A DNA stretch of 64,000 nucleotides from Collinsella aerofaciens (GCF_001405375.1 NZ_CYYP01000007.1:1-64000); one strand, 5' to 3'. Counted from the stretch's first letter, positions 41,448 through 51,134 are shown. The notes: generated by a model from the letters alone, not told the origin. Numbers and translations are program-made.

Positions 41448-42461
41448 CTATTTTGAGTTCCTGATGCGGCGTGTGGCTGTGGCGGTTATTCCGAGCCCCA
41501 TGGCGGCGATTCCTGCGAGTGCTATTGCGCTCGGTGCTGTGTCGCCCGTGTTCGCGAGCTTGCCGGCGGTCGTATCTGCTTGCTTGCCGCTGCTCGAGTT
41601 CGCCTGCTTGGTGGAGCTTGGCGGGGTATTTTTGCCGGTCGCGGGCGAGCTGGCGGGCTGTGCCGTCTCGGCCGGTTGCGCTGAGTTGGAGGGAGGCGTC
41701 GTCTCGGTCGGTTGCGTTATCTCGGGTGAGGCGGCCTTGTCTGCCGCGGCTTTCGCCTCTTCGTATGCCTTGCAGGCGTCGTCATAGGCCGCTTGCGCCT
41801 TTTCCAAATCGCTAAGGAGCGCATTTCGCTTGGCTATGTCCTCGTCGATGTGGGCTTTAGCTTCCTTTGCCTTACTTTCGAAATACTGAACCTGTTTTTC
41901 CTGGCTTTCGAGCCGGCGTTGGTAGCGGTGAAGATCATCTTCACAAGATTCTTCTCGCCTTTGTGCCGTCATGATCTCCATGCGCAACTGCTTAATATGC
42001 TCCTTAATAGCTGTGCTGGGCTCCTCGTCGCCGAGTGCTTCAAGTGCCTTATCTAATTCTGCCTGAAGGCCGCTTGTCCGGTTGTGGGCCTCATCGTATT
42101 TGGCTTGGGCTGCATCGACGTTCGCTTGCATGGCGGGAAGGGGTTCCCTCCCTTCGGCGGCTTGCGCCGCCACCATGTCGTAGATCTCTTGAAAAGCGGC
42201 AATGTCATCATCGATTTCCGCAAGTTTCTCGGGACTTGCGGCGTCTTTTGCGGCCTCGAGGTTTTTGAGCGCTTCCTGCATGGCTGCATACGCTTTTTCT
42301 TTTGCGGCGGCCGCATCTTCCGTCTGCAAGGCAACTGCACCGGTGGGGGAGCTGGTTTCTGCCGCGATCGCCGCTACGGGGGCGATTCCCGCGACAAGTG
42401 CCGCGGAAAGGGCGATGCCCACAGTTGCTCGTCTTGCTCTTCTTGCGAGAATGTCGTTCAT
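41448..42461 (-). CDS. LANTG-anchored coiled-coil surface protein
   Basis: Predicted cell-wall protein of 337 residues. A signal peptide (about 1-34) is followed by a long Ala/Glu/Lys/Gln-rich region with heptad character (about 50-235), then a Pro/Ser/Thr/Gln-rich stalk (about 236-300). The C-terminus has the sortase-type motif L-A-N-T-G at 302-306, a hydrophobic helix and a basic tail R-R-I-R-N-S-K. This is the layout of a sortase substrate. Binding partner unknown. The gene is divergent from the ABC exporter pair downstream. Confidence 0.75.
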   Translation of the reverse strand: MNDILARRARRATVGIALSAALVAGIAPVAAIAAETSSPTGAVALQTEDAAAAKEKAYAAMQEALKNLEAAKDAASPEKLAEIDDDIAAFQEIYDMVAAQAAEGREPLPAMQANVDAAQAKYDEAHNRTSGLQAELDKALEALGDEEPSTAIKEHIKQLRMEIMTAQRREESCEDDLHRYQRRLESQEKQVQYFESKAKEAKAHIDEDIAKRNALLSDLEKAQAAYDDACKAYEEAKAAADKAASPEITQPTETTPPSNSAQPAETAQPASSPATGKNTPPSSTKQANSSSGKQADTTAGKLANTGDTAPSAIALAGIAAMGLGITATATRRIRNSK

Positions 42462-42676
42462 CTCGGCACCTCATTTCAAGGGTCGGCGACTAACTTGGTA
42501 GCACTAATGTAAGTATATCAGGCGGTCGACCCGACACTGGCTGGGTGTGCGCGTGCCTTTCCGCTTCTTTGGAAACCGAATCCCATTAGAAATGACGAGT
42601 TGTTTACGCTTCTTTTGGGGTGGCGGTACTATCATGGTTCGAATTGAATGTGGATGATGATAGGGAGCGCCTATAC

Positions 42677-44533
42677 ATGATTGAGCTGCTCAGGCGTTTT
42701 GGTGGTAAGTTTCGCCGGTATATGGTGATTGGCCCTGCGTGTAAGCTGATCGAAGTGATCTTTGACCTGCTGACGCCGCTGGTGATTGCCCAGATGATCG
42801 ATAAGGGTATTGGCGCACACGATGTCAACGCCGTCGTCCACTACGGTATGCTGCTTGGCGCCATGGCTGTGATCGGCATCTCGTTTACGCTCGTCTGCCA
42901 AAAGATGGCGGCGCTCACCTCGCAGGGCATGGGCACCGATATCCGCGGTGCGCTCTACCAACACATCAACAAGTTGAGCTATGCCGAACTCGACCGCTTT
43001 GGCACGCCGTCGCTTATCACCCGCATCACCAACGACGTCAACCAGGTGCAGCTTGCCGTGGCGCTGGGCGTGCGCATGCTCATCCGCTGGCCCTTCTTGG
43101 CGGTGGGCTCTATGTGCGCGGCCCTTGCCATCGACCTTAAGCTCGGCATGATCTTTTTGATTTGCACGCCCGCCATTGGCCTGGTGTTTTGGTTTGTCAT
43201 GGCGCGCTGCATTCCGTACTACAAGCAGCTGCAGGCAAAGCTCGACCGCATCGCGCTCATTTGCCGCGAGGGGCTTTCGGGCGCCCGCGTGGTTCGCGCC
43301 TTTGTGCGCGAAGATCACGAGCGCGAGCGCTTTGCCCAAGCTGCCGATGACCAGGCCAATACTGCCATCGCGGTGGGCAAGCTCTCGTCGATTCTCAACC
43401 CCGTGACGTTTTTGGTGATGAACCTGGGTGTGTGCGCCATCCTGTGGGTGGGCGGCATTCAGGTCAACGTGGGCGAGCTCACGCAGGGCCAGGTCATGGC
43501 GTTTGTGAACTACATGACGCAGACCCTGACCTCCATCGTGTACGTCGCCAACCTGGTCGTGGTCTTTACCAAGGCGAGCGCCAGTGCGTCACGTATCAAC
43601 GAGGTGCTCAACTGCGAGCCGAGCATCACCGACGAGGGCAATCAGTCGGTTGCGCTGCCCAAGCCGAGCGAACTGGCGGGTGGCGCTGTTCCGGTCCCCG
43701 CGCTGAGCTTGAGCCATGCGAGCTTCTCCTTTGGCGCGGGCGCGGCAAATGCCGTCAACGATGTGACCCTGGAGCTGCCGCTGGGCAAGACGCTCGGCAT
43801 TATCGGCGGCACGGGCAGCGGCAAGTCCACGCTCGTCTCGCTCGTCCCGCGCCTGTACGATGCGAGCACCGGCAGCGTGAGCGTGATGGGCGCCGACGTG
43901 CGCACCTGGCCGCTCGACCAGCTGCGCCGTGTGGTCGCGACCGTCCCGCAGCGCGCGTCGCTGGTGAGCGGCACCATCCGCAGCAACCTGACCTGGCGCG
44001 ACGAGGCTGCGACCGACGAGGATCTCTGGGCGGCGCTCGACATGGCGCAGGCGAGCGAGTTCGTGCGCAACAAGCCGCAGGGGCTCGATACCCCGGTCGA
44101 GGCGGGCGGCAAGAACTTCAGCGGTGGCCAACGCCAGCGCCTGACCATCGCGCGCGCCCTGGTGGGCTCGCCTCAGATATTGATCATGGACGACTCCGCC
44201 TCGGCGCTCGACTTTAAGACCGACGCGGCGCTTCGCCATGCCATCCGCGAGCGCAGCGTGTGTGGCGCTGCTGAGGGCGGGCTGCCGCTGACTACGGTGA
44301 TCGTAAGCCAGCGCGTTTCGACCGTGCGCGACGCCGACATGATCTGCGTACTCGACCACGGCTCGGTCGCGGGCCTGGGCGCGCACGATGAGCTCTACAC
44401 GACCTGCCAGCTCTACCGCGAGATTTGCCAGTCGCAGCTTCGCCGCGAGGAGCTCGAGGGCCAGCAGGGGAGCACGACGCCCGCGTCCGCTCCGACCGCC
44501 CCCGCATCCGTCTGCGCAAAGGAGGGCTGCTAA
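42677..44533 (+). CDS. ABC exporter subunit with degenerate ATP site (heterodimer B)
   Basis: 618-residue half-transporter with six transmembrane helices (about 1-300) and a nucleotide-binding domain. Walker A G-G-T-G-S-G-K-S-T is near 376 and the signature S-G-G-Q-R-Q-R is intact, but the Walker B continuation reads I-M-D-D-S and the H-loop S-Q-R, so both the catalytic Glu and His are replaced. This matches the degenerate half of heterodimeric exporters and parallels the gene at 30024. Start 42677 follows TAGGGAGCG. The stop codon is next to the partner start. Substrate unknown. Confidence 0.87.
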   Translation: MIELLRRFGGKFRRYMVIGPACKLIEVIFDLLTPLVIAQMIDKGIGAHDVNAVVHYGMLLGAMAVIGISFTLVCQKMAALTSQGMGTDIRGALYQHINKLSYAELDRFGTPSLITRITNDVNQVQLAVALGVRMLIRWPFLAVGSMCAALAIDLKLGMIFLICTPAIGLVFWFVMARCIPYYKQLQAKLDRIALICREGLSGARVVRAFVREDHERERFAQAADDQANTAIAVGKLSSILNPVTFLVMNLGVCAILWVGGIQVNVGELTQGQVMAFVNYMTQTLTSIVYVANLVVVFTKASASASRINEVLNCEPSITDEGNQSVALPKPSELAGGAVPVPALSLSHASFSFGAGAANAVNDVTLELPLGKTLGIIGGTGSGKSTLVSLVPRLYDASTGSVSVMGADVRTWPLDQLRRVVATVPQRASLVSGTIRSNLTWRDEAATDEDLWAALDMAQASEFVRNKPQGLDTPVEAGGKNFSGGQRQRLTIARALVGSPQILIMDDSASALDFKTDAALRHAIRERSVCGAAEGGLPLTTVIVSQRVSTVRDADMICVLDHGSVAGLGAHDELYTTCQLYREICQSQLRREELEGQQGSTTPASAPTAPASVCAKEGC

Positions 44534-46393
44534 ATGAATCCGTACACTTCCTCCGGTTCGGTCGCCACGATGACGGCCAACGTGTCCGGCAACGATAACC
44601 TCAACGACCTGGGTGACGGTCCGCGCCAGCCCGGCGATCCCGAGCGCTATCCCGTGGGTGCGGTGACCCGCCGCTTGCTGGGCTACGTTCGTCCGCATCG
44701 CATTTCGTTTGTTGCGTCGTTTGTGAGCGCCGCCATCTCCGTGATTCTGCAGCTCTACACGCCCATCCTCATCGGCGAGGGCATCGACCTGATCGTTGCC
44801 GCCGGGCAGGTGGACTTTGACGCACTGCTGCCGCTCGTTACCAAGCTCGCGATTGTCGTCGTAGGTGCTGCGGCCTTCCAGTGGCTACAGGGCTACTGCG
44901 TCAACCGCCTGTCCTACGAGACGGTGCGCGACATGCGCGTGGAGGCGAGCGACAAGCTCAGCCGTATGCCGCTCAGCTTTATCGACAGCCATGCCCACGG
45001 CGACCTTATGAGCCGCGTGGTCAACGACGTGGATCAGGTGGGCGACGGCCTGCTGCAGGGTTTTACCCAGCTTTTCACCGGCGTTATCACCATCGTGGGC
45101 ACGCTCGCGTTTATGCTCTCCATTAACCTGACCATGACGCTCGTGGTGGTGCTCGTCACGCCGCTTTCCATCTTTGCTGCCGGTGCTATTGCCAAGCTCT
45201 CCAACAAGAGCTTTACGGCTCAGCAGCGCATTCAAGGGCAGCTCGGTGGTCATATCGAGGAGTATGTGGGCGAGCAAAAGCTTGTCGACGCCTTTGCCTA
45301 TGGCCCCAACGCTCAGCAGCGCTTCGATGCCCTCAATGCCGAGCTCTACACCGCGGGCGAGTGCGCGCAGTTTATGGGTTCGCTCTCCAACCCCGGTACG
45401 CGTTTTATCAATAACATCATCTATGCCGTGGTCGCTGTGATCGGCTGCGTGGGCGTGATCACGGGCGTGCCCGCGGCGCTTACGGTGGGCGGCGTGCAGA
45501 TCTTCCTGTCCTACGCCAACCAGTACACCAAGCCGTTCAACGAGGTCACCAACGTCATTACGCAGATCCAGACCGCGTACGTCTCGGCGCGCCGTATGTT
45601 TGCGCTGCTCGATGCGCGCGAGCAGGAGCCCGATGCGGAGGATGCCGTGGAACTTGCCGTCCCGCAGGGCGAGGTGACCTTTGAGCATGTGGACTTTAGC
45701 TACGTGCCCGACCGCAAACTGCTGCAGGATATCTGCATCGAGGCTAAGCCCGGCATACGCTTTGCCCTGGTCGGCCCCACGGGCTGCGGCAAGACGACGC
45801 TCATCAACCTGCTGCTGCGCTTTTACGATATCGATGCCGGACGCATCATGGTCGATGGCCGGTCTTCGCGTGACTACACGCGCGCAAGCCTTCGCCGTGC
45901 CTTTGGCATGGTGCTGCAGGACACTTGGCTGTTCGAGGGCACGGTGGCGGACAACATCGCTTACGGTTGCCCAGGAGCCACGCGCGAGCAGGTTGTCGAA
46001 GCCGCCAAGCGCGCGCACGCGCACAAGTTTATCGTGCAGTTGCCAGGCGGCTACGATACGGTCATCGGCGAGGACGGCGGCACGTTTAGCCAGGGTCAAA
46101 AACAGCTGCTGTGCATCGCGCGCGTCATGCTCACCGACCCGGCTATCTTGCTGCTGGACGAGGCGACCTCGAGTATCGATACCCGCACCGAGCTGCAGGT
46201 GCAGGCGGCATTCGACGAGCTCATGGCCGGTCGCACAAGCTTTGTCGTGGCGCACCGCCTGAGCACCGTCCGCAACGCCGACTGCATTCTGGTGATGCGC
46301 GACGGGCAGATTATCGAGCGCGGCACGCACGACGAGCTGCTAGCGGCAGGCGGCTTCTACGCCGAACTCTATCGCAGCCAATTCGCCCAGTGA
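44534..46393 (+). CDS. ABC exporter subunit with canonical ATP site (heterodimer B)
   Basis: Partner half-transporter of 619 residues beginning directly after the previous stop codon. A short polar N-terminal region (about 45 residues) precedes six transmembrane helices. Walker A G-P-T-G-C-G-K-T-T is near 414, the signature S-Q-G-Q-K-Q is slightly atypical, and Walker B L-L-L-D-E-A-T and H-loop A-H-R-L-S keep the catalytic residues. With the preceding gene it forms an asymmetric exporter. No regulator gene is adjacent, unlike the MarR-linked pair at 29-34 kb. Confidence 0.87.
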   Translation: MNPYTSSGSVATMTANVSGNDNLNDLGDGPRQPGDPERYPVGAVTRRLLGYVRPHRISFVASFVSAAISVILQLYTPILIGEGIDLIVAAGQVDFDALLPLVTKLAIVVVGAAAFQWLQGYCVNRLSYETVRDMRVEASDKLSRMPLSFIDSHAHGDLMSRVVNDVDQVGDGLLQGFTQLFTGVITIVGTLAFMLSINLTMTLVVVLVTPLSIFAAGAIAKLSNKSFTAQQRIQGQLGGHIEEYVGEQKLVDAFAYGPNAQQRFDALNAELYTAGECAQFMGSLSNPGTRFINNIIYAVVAVIGCVGVITGVPAALTVGGVQIFLSYANQYTKPFNEVTNVITQIQTAYVSARRMFALLDAREQEPDAEDAVELAVPQGEVTFEHVDFSYVPDRKLLQDICIEAKPGIRFALVGPTGCGKTTLINLLLRFYDIDAGRIMVDGRSSRDYTRASLRRAFGMVLQDTWLFEGTVADNIAYGCPGATREQVVEAAKRAHAHKFIVQLPGGYDTVIGEDGGTFSQGQKQLLCIARVMLTDPAILLLDEATSSIDTRTELQVQAAFDELMAGRTSFVVAHRLSTVRNADCILVMRDGQIIERGTHDELLAAGGFYAELYRSQFAQ

Positions 46394-46514
46394 GCAAGCC
46401 CGTGGGGCAAATTAATCAATCGACAGACGGTGGTTTACATCTGTCACGTTAGTACTAAGATATTCATCTAATAAATTGCATTAGTGGCTTTAGTTTTGGG
46501 GGAAACGAGGCAAC

Positions 46515-47072
46515 GTGACTATGACGTGCTCTTTGGTGGTTAACAGCAAGAGCGGTAATACCAGGATGGTTTCGGGCGCGATCAAGCGCACACTGCAGGC
46601 TGCGGGCGTTGAGTTTGTCCATGCCGCGGCGTTGAGCGACGATGCGGATGCAGATCAGGTTGCGCTCGAGGCGCAGGGCGCCTGCGCGGCCGACACGGTG
46701 CTCGTCGGTTTTTGGTGCGACAAGGGCGCGTGCACGCCTTCGGTCGCGGCGTTGCTCTCCGCTTTGCACGGCAAGCGCGTCTTCCTGTTTGGCACCTGCG
46801 GTTTTGGCGCCGACCAGAGCTACTATCAGCAGATTATCGACCGCGTAACTTCCAATTTGGCTGGGGATGCCGAGCTTGCGGGCTGGGCGATGTGCCAGGG
46901 CAAGATGGGCCCCGCGGTCAAGCAGCGCTACGAGGCCATGCTCGAGCAAGATCCCGACAACGCCCGATTTAAGATGCTGCTCGACAACTGGGTTGCCGCG
47001 AAGGACCATCCCACCAAGGAAGATCTGGACAACATGGCTGCAGCCGCCAAAAAGGCCGTGCTGGGGGAGTAG
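46515..47072 (+). CDS. Flavodoxin-like protein
   Basis: FMN-binding electron carrier or NAD(P)H:oxidoreductase-type protein of 185 residues. The N-terminal V-V-N-S-K-S-G-N-T-R matches the flavodoxin phosphate-binding loop, and the F-G-T-C-G-F-G motif lies near 95-101. The start may be GTG 46515 or ATG 46521. It is a stand-alone gene with its own terminator. Its partner enzyme is not identified; flavodoxin-like subunits are known in bilirubin reductase clusters, but no BilR-like gene is nearby. Confidence 0.75.
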   Translation: MTMTCSLVVNSKSGNTRMVSGAIKRTLQAAGVEFVHAAALSDDADADQVALEAQGACAADTVLVGFWCDKGACTPSVAALLSALHGKRVFLFGTCGFGADQSYYQQIIDRVTSNLAGDAELAGWAMCQGKMGPAVKQRYEAMLEQDPDNARFKMLLDNWVAAKDHPTKEDLDNMAAAAKKAVLGE

Positions 47073-47115
47073 CTTCGCCGTTCGCGGTCCTTCGTGCAAA
47101 ACAATACAAATGGTG

Positions 47116-47143
47116 AAAGCCTCGAAATCCTCGAGGCTTTTTT
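47116..47143 (+). terminator. Terminator after flavodoxin gene
   Basis: AAAGCCTCGA pairs with TCGAGGCTTT around AATCC, with a T-run. Confidence 0.85.
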
Positions 47144-47259
47144 CTTGACACTCGTGGGCGCAACGATGGCAAGCGTCTGGGACGATATTTTCCATCACCC
47201 CGATGACGAGGCCGTTCTGGACAACACGCTCGCATATGTTCGCTGGATGTATTCAGAGT

Positions 47260-47388
47260 GGGACGGGCTTTCCGGATGGATGGGGTTTCGGAAAGTGCGT
47301 CCCAGAATTTGCCTCTGGAGTGGGATGCAGTTTCCCAACGGAGCCACAAGCGGAAACTGCATCCCATTCCGGACGTGAATTCTGGGAC
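47260..47388. repeat. Compound palindromic element in flavodoxin-LtaS gap
   Basis: GTCCCAGAATT (47299-47309) pairs with AATTCTGGGAC (47378-47388); inside, TGGGATGCAGTTTCC (47321-47335) pairs perfectly with GGAAACTGCATCCCA (47352-47366). A third hairpin joins GGGACGGGCTTTCCG (from 47260) with CGGAAAGTGCGTCCC. No protein-coding gene in 47073-47632 is convincing. Confidence 0.65.
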
Positions 47389-47503
47389 ACGGTTTCCGGA
47401 TGCAAAAAGGCCACATGGTGTGGCCTTCAACTTATATATGTTCGGCGATACACCCAAGACAAGCCACGCTCCAACAACAGGGCGTCTGTCCGGGCGGAGG
47501 TAT

Positions 47504-47591
47504 GTAAGGTTCATCGCGAGTTCCGCACGCAAAGGAGGCCACTTAATGTGGCCTCCGTCTTGCGCAGGACTGTCCGAGCAGGGAACCTTAC
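47504..47591. repeat. Structured element (family E, copy 2)
   Basis: Core matches 10621-10747: TCGCGAGTTCCGCACG, then GGAGGCCAC-TTAAT-GTGGCCTCC, then AGGACTGT and GAGCAGG. The outer arms differ (GTAAGGTTC / GAACCTTAC). It lies between convergent genes and may serve as the end of the LtaS-family gene. Confidence 0.7.
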
Positions 47592-47632
47592 GTTCCGCGT
47601 CGCCGGGCAGACGAACCAGTTAAGACGCGCTG

Positions 47633-49933
47633 CTACTTGATCTTGGTCGTGCCCGGCGCCAGGTTGGGGTCGGTTTCGTTGGCCTCGGTCTGGAAGTGCT
47701 CGGTGTACACGTTCTTGCCGTCGCGGAACATCTCATAGTACTGCATCTTGGCGTAATCTTCGCGCGCCTTGGTGGCGGCTGCTGCGGCGTCGTCGTCGCC
47801 GGTGACGTTGGAGGAGAGCGCCCAGCGCAGGCTGGCGTCCTCGTAGCCCACCGAGTTGATGGCGGGCAGCGACTCACGCAGCGTCATGTGCGCCTTCTGG
47901 TAGTCGGAGAGGGGTGCGCCGATCAGCTGCATAAGCTGCGTGGACAGGTAGTTGGTGGACAGGTCGTCGACCTCGCTCGTCTGGTCGCAGCCGGCAACGT
48001 CGTAGTTGGCCCAGATGATGTAGTCGGTCTGCCACAGACGCTCCTGATGCGTGGCGTCGTCCTCACCGGTAAACCACTTGTCGTTGAACTTGGACGGGAA
48101 GAACGGCTGGTGATCGCCCCAGAACACCACGACCACCTTGCGGTCGAGCTTGCTCAGGGCGTTAAGGAAGTAGCGCAGCGCCTGGTCGGACTGCTCGATG
48201 CACGAGACGTACTCGTCGACATCGGAGAGCGTGCCGTCCTCGACGGTCTTGGCGTCCAGATCGGTCGTGTCGATGTTCAGGTGCATCTGCTTGTCGACCG
48301 GCAGCAGGCCCGTGTCGTAGCCCGAGTGGTTCTGCATGGTCACGTCGAAGATGAACTGCGGATCGGCGTTCTGGTCGAGCAGCTCAAGAATCTTGTCATA
48401 GGTCGCCTGGTCGGTCACCATACCGCGCAGAGTGTCGGCTCCCTGGAAGTCGTTGATGGACAGGAACCGGTCAAAGCCAAAGTCCTTGTACACGTTCTCG
48501 CGGTTCCAGTTGGTGGCGTGGTTGGGGTGCATGGCCGTGGTGGAATATCCGAGCGACTTGAACTGCTCTGCCAGGTTCCCGGTCGTTTCCATGTTGTAGA
48601 TGGTGTAGGGGTACACGCCCGAGCCCAGGTTGGCCATGGAGTTGCCGGTCATAAACTCAAACTCGGTATTGGCGGTACCGCCGCCGTAGGCGCTCACGTA
48701 GAGCTTGCCGCGGCTGAGGCAGTTGGACAGGTTCTTAAAGTACTGCGGGCCCTCGTAGCCGGCGCGCATGTTCTGGTAGATCGACAGATCCGAGAAGGTC
48801 TCGTTCATGATGGCGATGACCGTGGGCTTCTCGCTGTCGAACTGCTCCTTTGCGGCGGCGCGCTCATCGCTCTTAGCCGCGTCGGATTTGTCATAGGCCT
48901 TGGCGTACTTTTTGAGCGTGGCCTTGGCATCGTCGACGGAGTAGTCGGCGGGTTTGGGCGGCTTGATGGACTGCGCTGCGCTAATGAAAGCGGGCAGGTA
49001 GCCCTCGCGCCAGTAGCTCTCGAGCGGGCGCCAGGTGTAGACGGTGATGCCGAGGGTGTTGTAGTAGTCGATGAGCGTGACGTGTGCGGTCACACCGCCC
49101 AGGCACAGCACGGCGACGAGCAGGTTGGTGAGCAGCATGCGCTTGGCGTTGGCGGCGCCCTTCTGACGGTGCGGTGCCACCAGGCCGGCGTACTCGCACA
49201 GCAGCATGGCGATGGCGGTAAAGCCCATGGACAGCACGCAGAACAGCGAGATCGAGAAGGTGTAGCCGGTGCCGGCGACCGCGGCGGCGGTGGAGATGGC
49301 CGAAAGGTCGCCCGGCTGGATGGGCATGGATTTAAACGTGATGACGAAGAACTCGGCAATGCCCAGGACAAAGAGGGCAAAGGCCAAGACCGCGGGGGCT
49401 GCGCCGTGGCGCTGGAACAGGAAGAACAGGCCGACCATGAGCGTGGTGATGATGGCCCACTCGAGCAGGATGCACAGGGGGTAGACCCAGGTAAAGTCGT
49501 GGTTGGACGAGACCTCCATGCCCAGCAGCGCAAAGACGCCGGCGAGCAGCAGGCACAGGACGGCGGCGACGAGCGGTTTACCCACAAAGGCTCCGCGCAG
49601 GCGGGCGAGCTTGCCGGTGGGGGCGGGGGCGTCGGGCCCGGCGAACGCAAAGACGCGCGGGGCGATGCGGTCGCGGGCGATGCTGGCCCAAGCGCAGCCG
49701 GTGAGGATGGCGTTGGTCAGGATGAGCATCACGAAGGCGAGCGGCTCGTTCTGCGCGACGAGGCCAATAGCGCCCCAGACGGTCAAAAAGAGCTGGAACA
49801 GGCCAAAGGCGACGCTCCAGGCGAAGGCGCCCTTGGCAACGGTGCCCGACTGAGCGCGAATGGCCTTGGCCTCGCGCAAGACAAGGTAGACGGTCGCCGC
49901 AAGACCGACGAGCGAGATGGCGGCAGCGAACAT
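47633..49933 (-). CDS. LtaS-family sulfatase-like membrane enzyme
   Basis: Membrane protein of 766 residues: about five to seven hydrophobic helices in the first 290 residues, then an extracellular sulfatase/alkaline-phosphatase-fold domain (about 355-690). Motifs seen are I-A-I-M-N-E-T-F-S-D with the likely Thr nucleophile, G-G-G-T-A-N-T-E-F-E-F, H-P-N-H-A-T-N-W-N-R and F-W-G-D-H-Q-P with metal ligands. The family makes or modifies glycerol-phosphate polymers, such as lipoteichoic acid or phosphoglycerol on glycans. Exact product not known. I chose ATG 49933, preceded by GAGGAG, over GTG 49948. Confidence 0.83.
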   Translation of the reverse strand: MFAAAISLVGLAATVYLVLREAKAIRAQSGTVAKGAFAWSVAFGLFQLFLTVWGAIGLVAQNEPLAFVMLILTNAILTGCAWASIARDRIAPRVFAFAGPDAPAPTGKLARLRGAFVGKPLVAAVLCLLLAGVFALLGMEVSSNHDFTWVYPLCILLEWAIITTLMVGLFFLFQRHGAAPAVLAFALFVLGIAEFFVITFKSMPIQPGDLSAISTAAAVAGTGYTFSISLFCVLSMGFTAIAMLLCEYAGLVAPHRQKGAANAKRMLLTNLLVAVLCLGGVTAHVTLIDYYNTLGITVYTWRPLESYWREGYLPAFISAAQSIKPPKPADYSVDDAKATLKKYAKAYDKSDAAKSDERAAAKEQFDSEKPTVIAIMNETFSDLSIYQNMRAGYEGPQYFKNLSNCLSRGKLYVSAYGGGTANTEFEFMTGNSMANLGSGVYPYTIYNMETTGNLAEQFKSLGYSTTAMHPNHATNWNRENVYKDFGFDRFLSINDFQGADTLRGMVTDQATYDKILELLDQNADPQFIFDVTMQNHSGYDTGLLPVDKQMHLNIDTTDLDAKTVEDGTLSDVDEYVSCIEQSDQALRYFLNALSKLDRKVVVVFWGDHQPFFPSKFNDKWFTGEDDATHQERLWQTDYIIWANYDVAGCDQTSEVDDLSTNYLSTQLMQLIGAPLSDYQKAHMTLRESLPAINSVGYEDASLRWALSSNVTGDDDAAAAATKAREDYAKMQYYEMFRDGKNVYTEHFQTEANETDPNLAPGTTKIK

Positions 49934-50146
49934 GCTGAGACTCCTCACAAACTAAAACGTACGAAAGCGGGGGTTTACCCGATTGTTACCAAGATATGCG
50001 CTGCAATTGGTGTCTGCGCACAACAACCAGCCATATTAACGCGCACGTGTGACGGTGTGGCGCAATGTAGTGGCGACCTGCGCGATAATGGACGGGAATT
50101 ACACGGAAACGTAAAGGCTTCTTAAAGAATTGGCGAGGATGAGGCG

Positions 50147-51016
50147 ATGAACGAACGGGCTTGTATGACGAGTGCGGGTGACGTGGACGCTGGCATGGAC
50201 GCGGGCGGCTATCCGGTCGAGACGACGGGCAATGCGGTGCTGGACACGTTGGAGCACCGTTCCTCCACGCGTGCCTTCGCGCGTGATGACGACGACCGTC
50301 CCGTGGCGGTGACCGACGAGCAGCGGGCGGCAATTTTGCATGCGGCGAGTCGCGCGCCGTCGGCGGGCGCCATGATGATGTATTCCATCGTGAGCATTCG
50401 CGAGCAGGCTACGCTGGATCGTCTGGCCGACCTGTGCGACCACCAGCCCATGATCGCCAAGGCGCCCTGGGCACTTATATTTGTGGTCGACTATGCCAAG
50501 TGGATCGATCTGTTTGAGCACGTGGGCTGCTTTGAGCCCGAGTTTGTCGAGCGCACGGGCAAGGCGCCCCGCCGTGCACCGGGTTTGGGTGACTTTGCCA
50601 TCGCGGCCCAGGACGCCGTGATCGCTGCGCAAAACGCCGTGGTCGCCGCCGAGGCCCTGGGCCTGGGGAGCTGCTACATCGGTGATATCGTCGAGAATGC
50701 CGAGGAAGTGGCCGAGCTGCTCGATCTGCCTCCGTATACCATGCCGCTGTCGATGCTCATCATCGGCACGCCCCGTAAGGAGCGTCCGGCCATTGCGCAT
50801 CCCGTGGTGAACCTGGTGCACGAGGAGCGCTACTGCCGCGCCGATGCTGCGACTATGGACGCGCAGGTAGCCGAGATGGACGCGATGTTCCGTCCGCATG
50901 CCCGCGTGGTGGGGGAGCGCGTCGTGGACATCTATACCCGCAAGCACACGAGTCCCTTTATGGCCGAGATGAGCCGCTCCATGGAGTGGTGGTTCAAAAA
51001 TTGGCTCGGAAAATGA
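50147..51016 (+). CDS. Nitroreductase family protein
   Basis: FMN-dependent oxidoreductase of 289 residues. After a 35-residue N-terminal extension the nitroreductase domain begins with H-R-S-S-T-R-A-F (about 37-44), and A-P-S-A-G-A-M-M-M near 67-75 and G-L-G-S-C-Y-I-G-D near 178-186 follow; the last matches the NfsA/Frp-like C-terminal part. Such proteins reduce nitroaromatics, quinones or act as oxygen-insensitive reductases. Start 50147 follows GGCGAGGATGAGG. The gene is divergent from the LtaS-family gene and ends four bases before a GGGACAG palindrome. Confidence 0.8.
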   Translation: MNERACMTSAGDVDAGMDAGGYPVETTGNAVLDTLEHRSSTRAFARDDDDRPVAVTDEQRAAILHAASRAPSAGAMMMYSIVSIREQATLDRLADLCDHQPMIAKAPWALIFVVDYAKWIDLFEHVGCFEPEFVERTGKAPRRAPGLGDFAIAAQDAVIAAQNAVVAAEALGLGSCYIGDIVENAEEVAELLDLPPYTMPLSMLIIGTPRKERPAIAHPVVNLVHEERYCRADAATMDAQVAEMDAMFRPHARVVGERVVDIYTRKHTSPFMAEMSRSMEWWFKNWLGK

Positions 51017-51019
51017 CGG

Positions 51020-51050
51020 ATGCGACAAAGAGACAGTCCCTTTGTCACAT
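51020..51050. repeat. GGGACAG-type palindrome (family G, copy 2)
   Basis: ATGCGACAAAG pairs with CTTTGTCACAT around AGACAGTCC. It starts four bases after a stop codon, like the copy at 33768. Confidence 0.7.
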
Positions 51051-51134
51051 TCCATATCGCCGAGGTGGCTTAAAGGCCGTATAAATGTTTATCTAGCTGG
51101 GAAAACAGTGCCATTCAAACATGGGCCGATTACC

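Noticed and set aside
47094-47640. Small frames in the gap after the flavodoxin gene
   Set aside because: They run through a terminator hairpin and palindromic repeats and have no ribosome-binding site.
47696-50125. An 809-codon plus-strand frame opposite the LtaS-family gene
   Set aside because: Val/Gly/Arg-rich antisense translation without domains; the minus-strand gene has sulfatase motifs and membrane segments.
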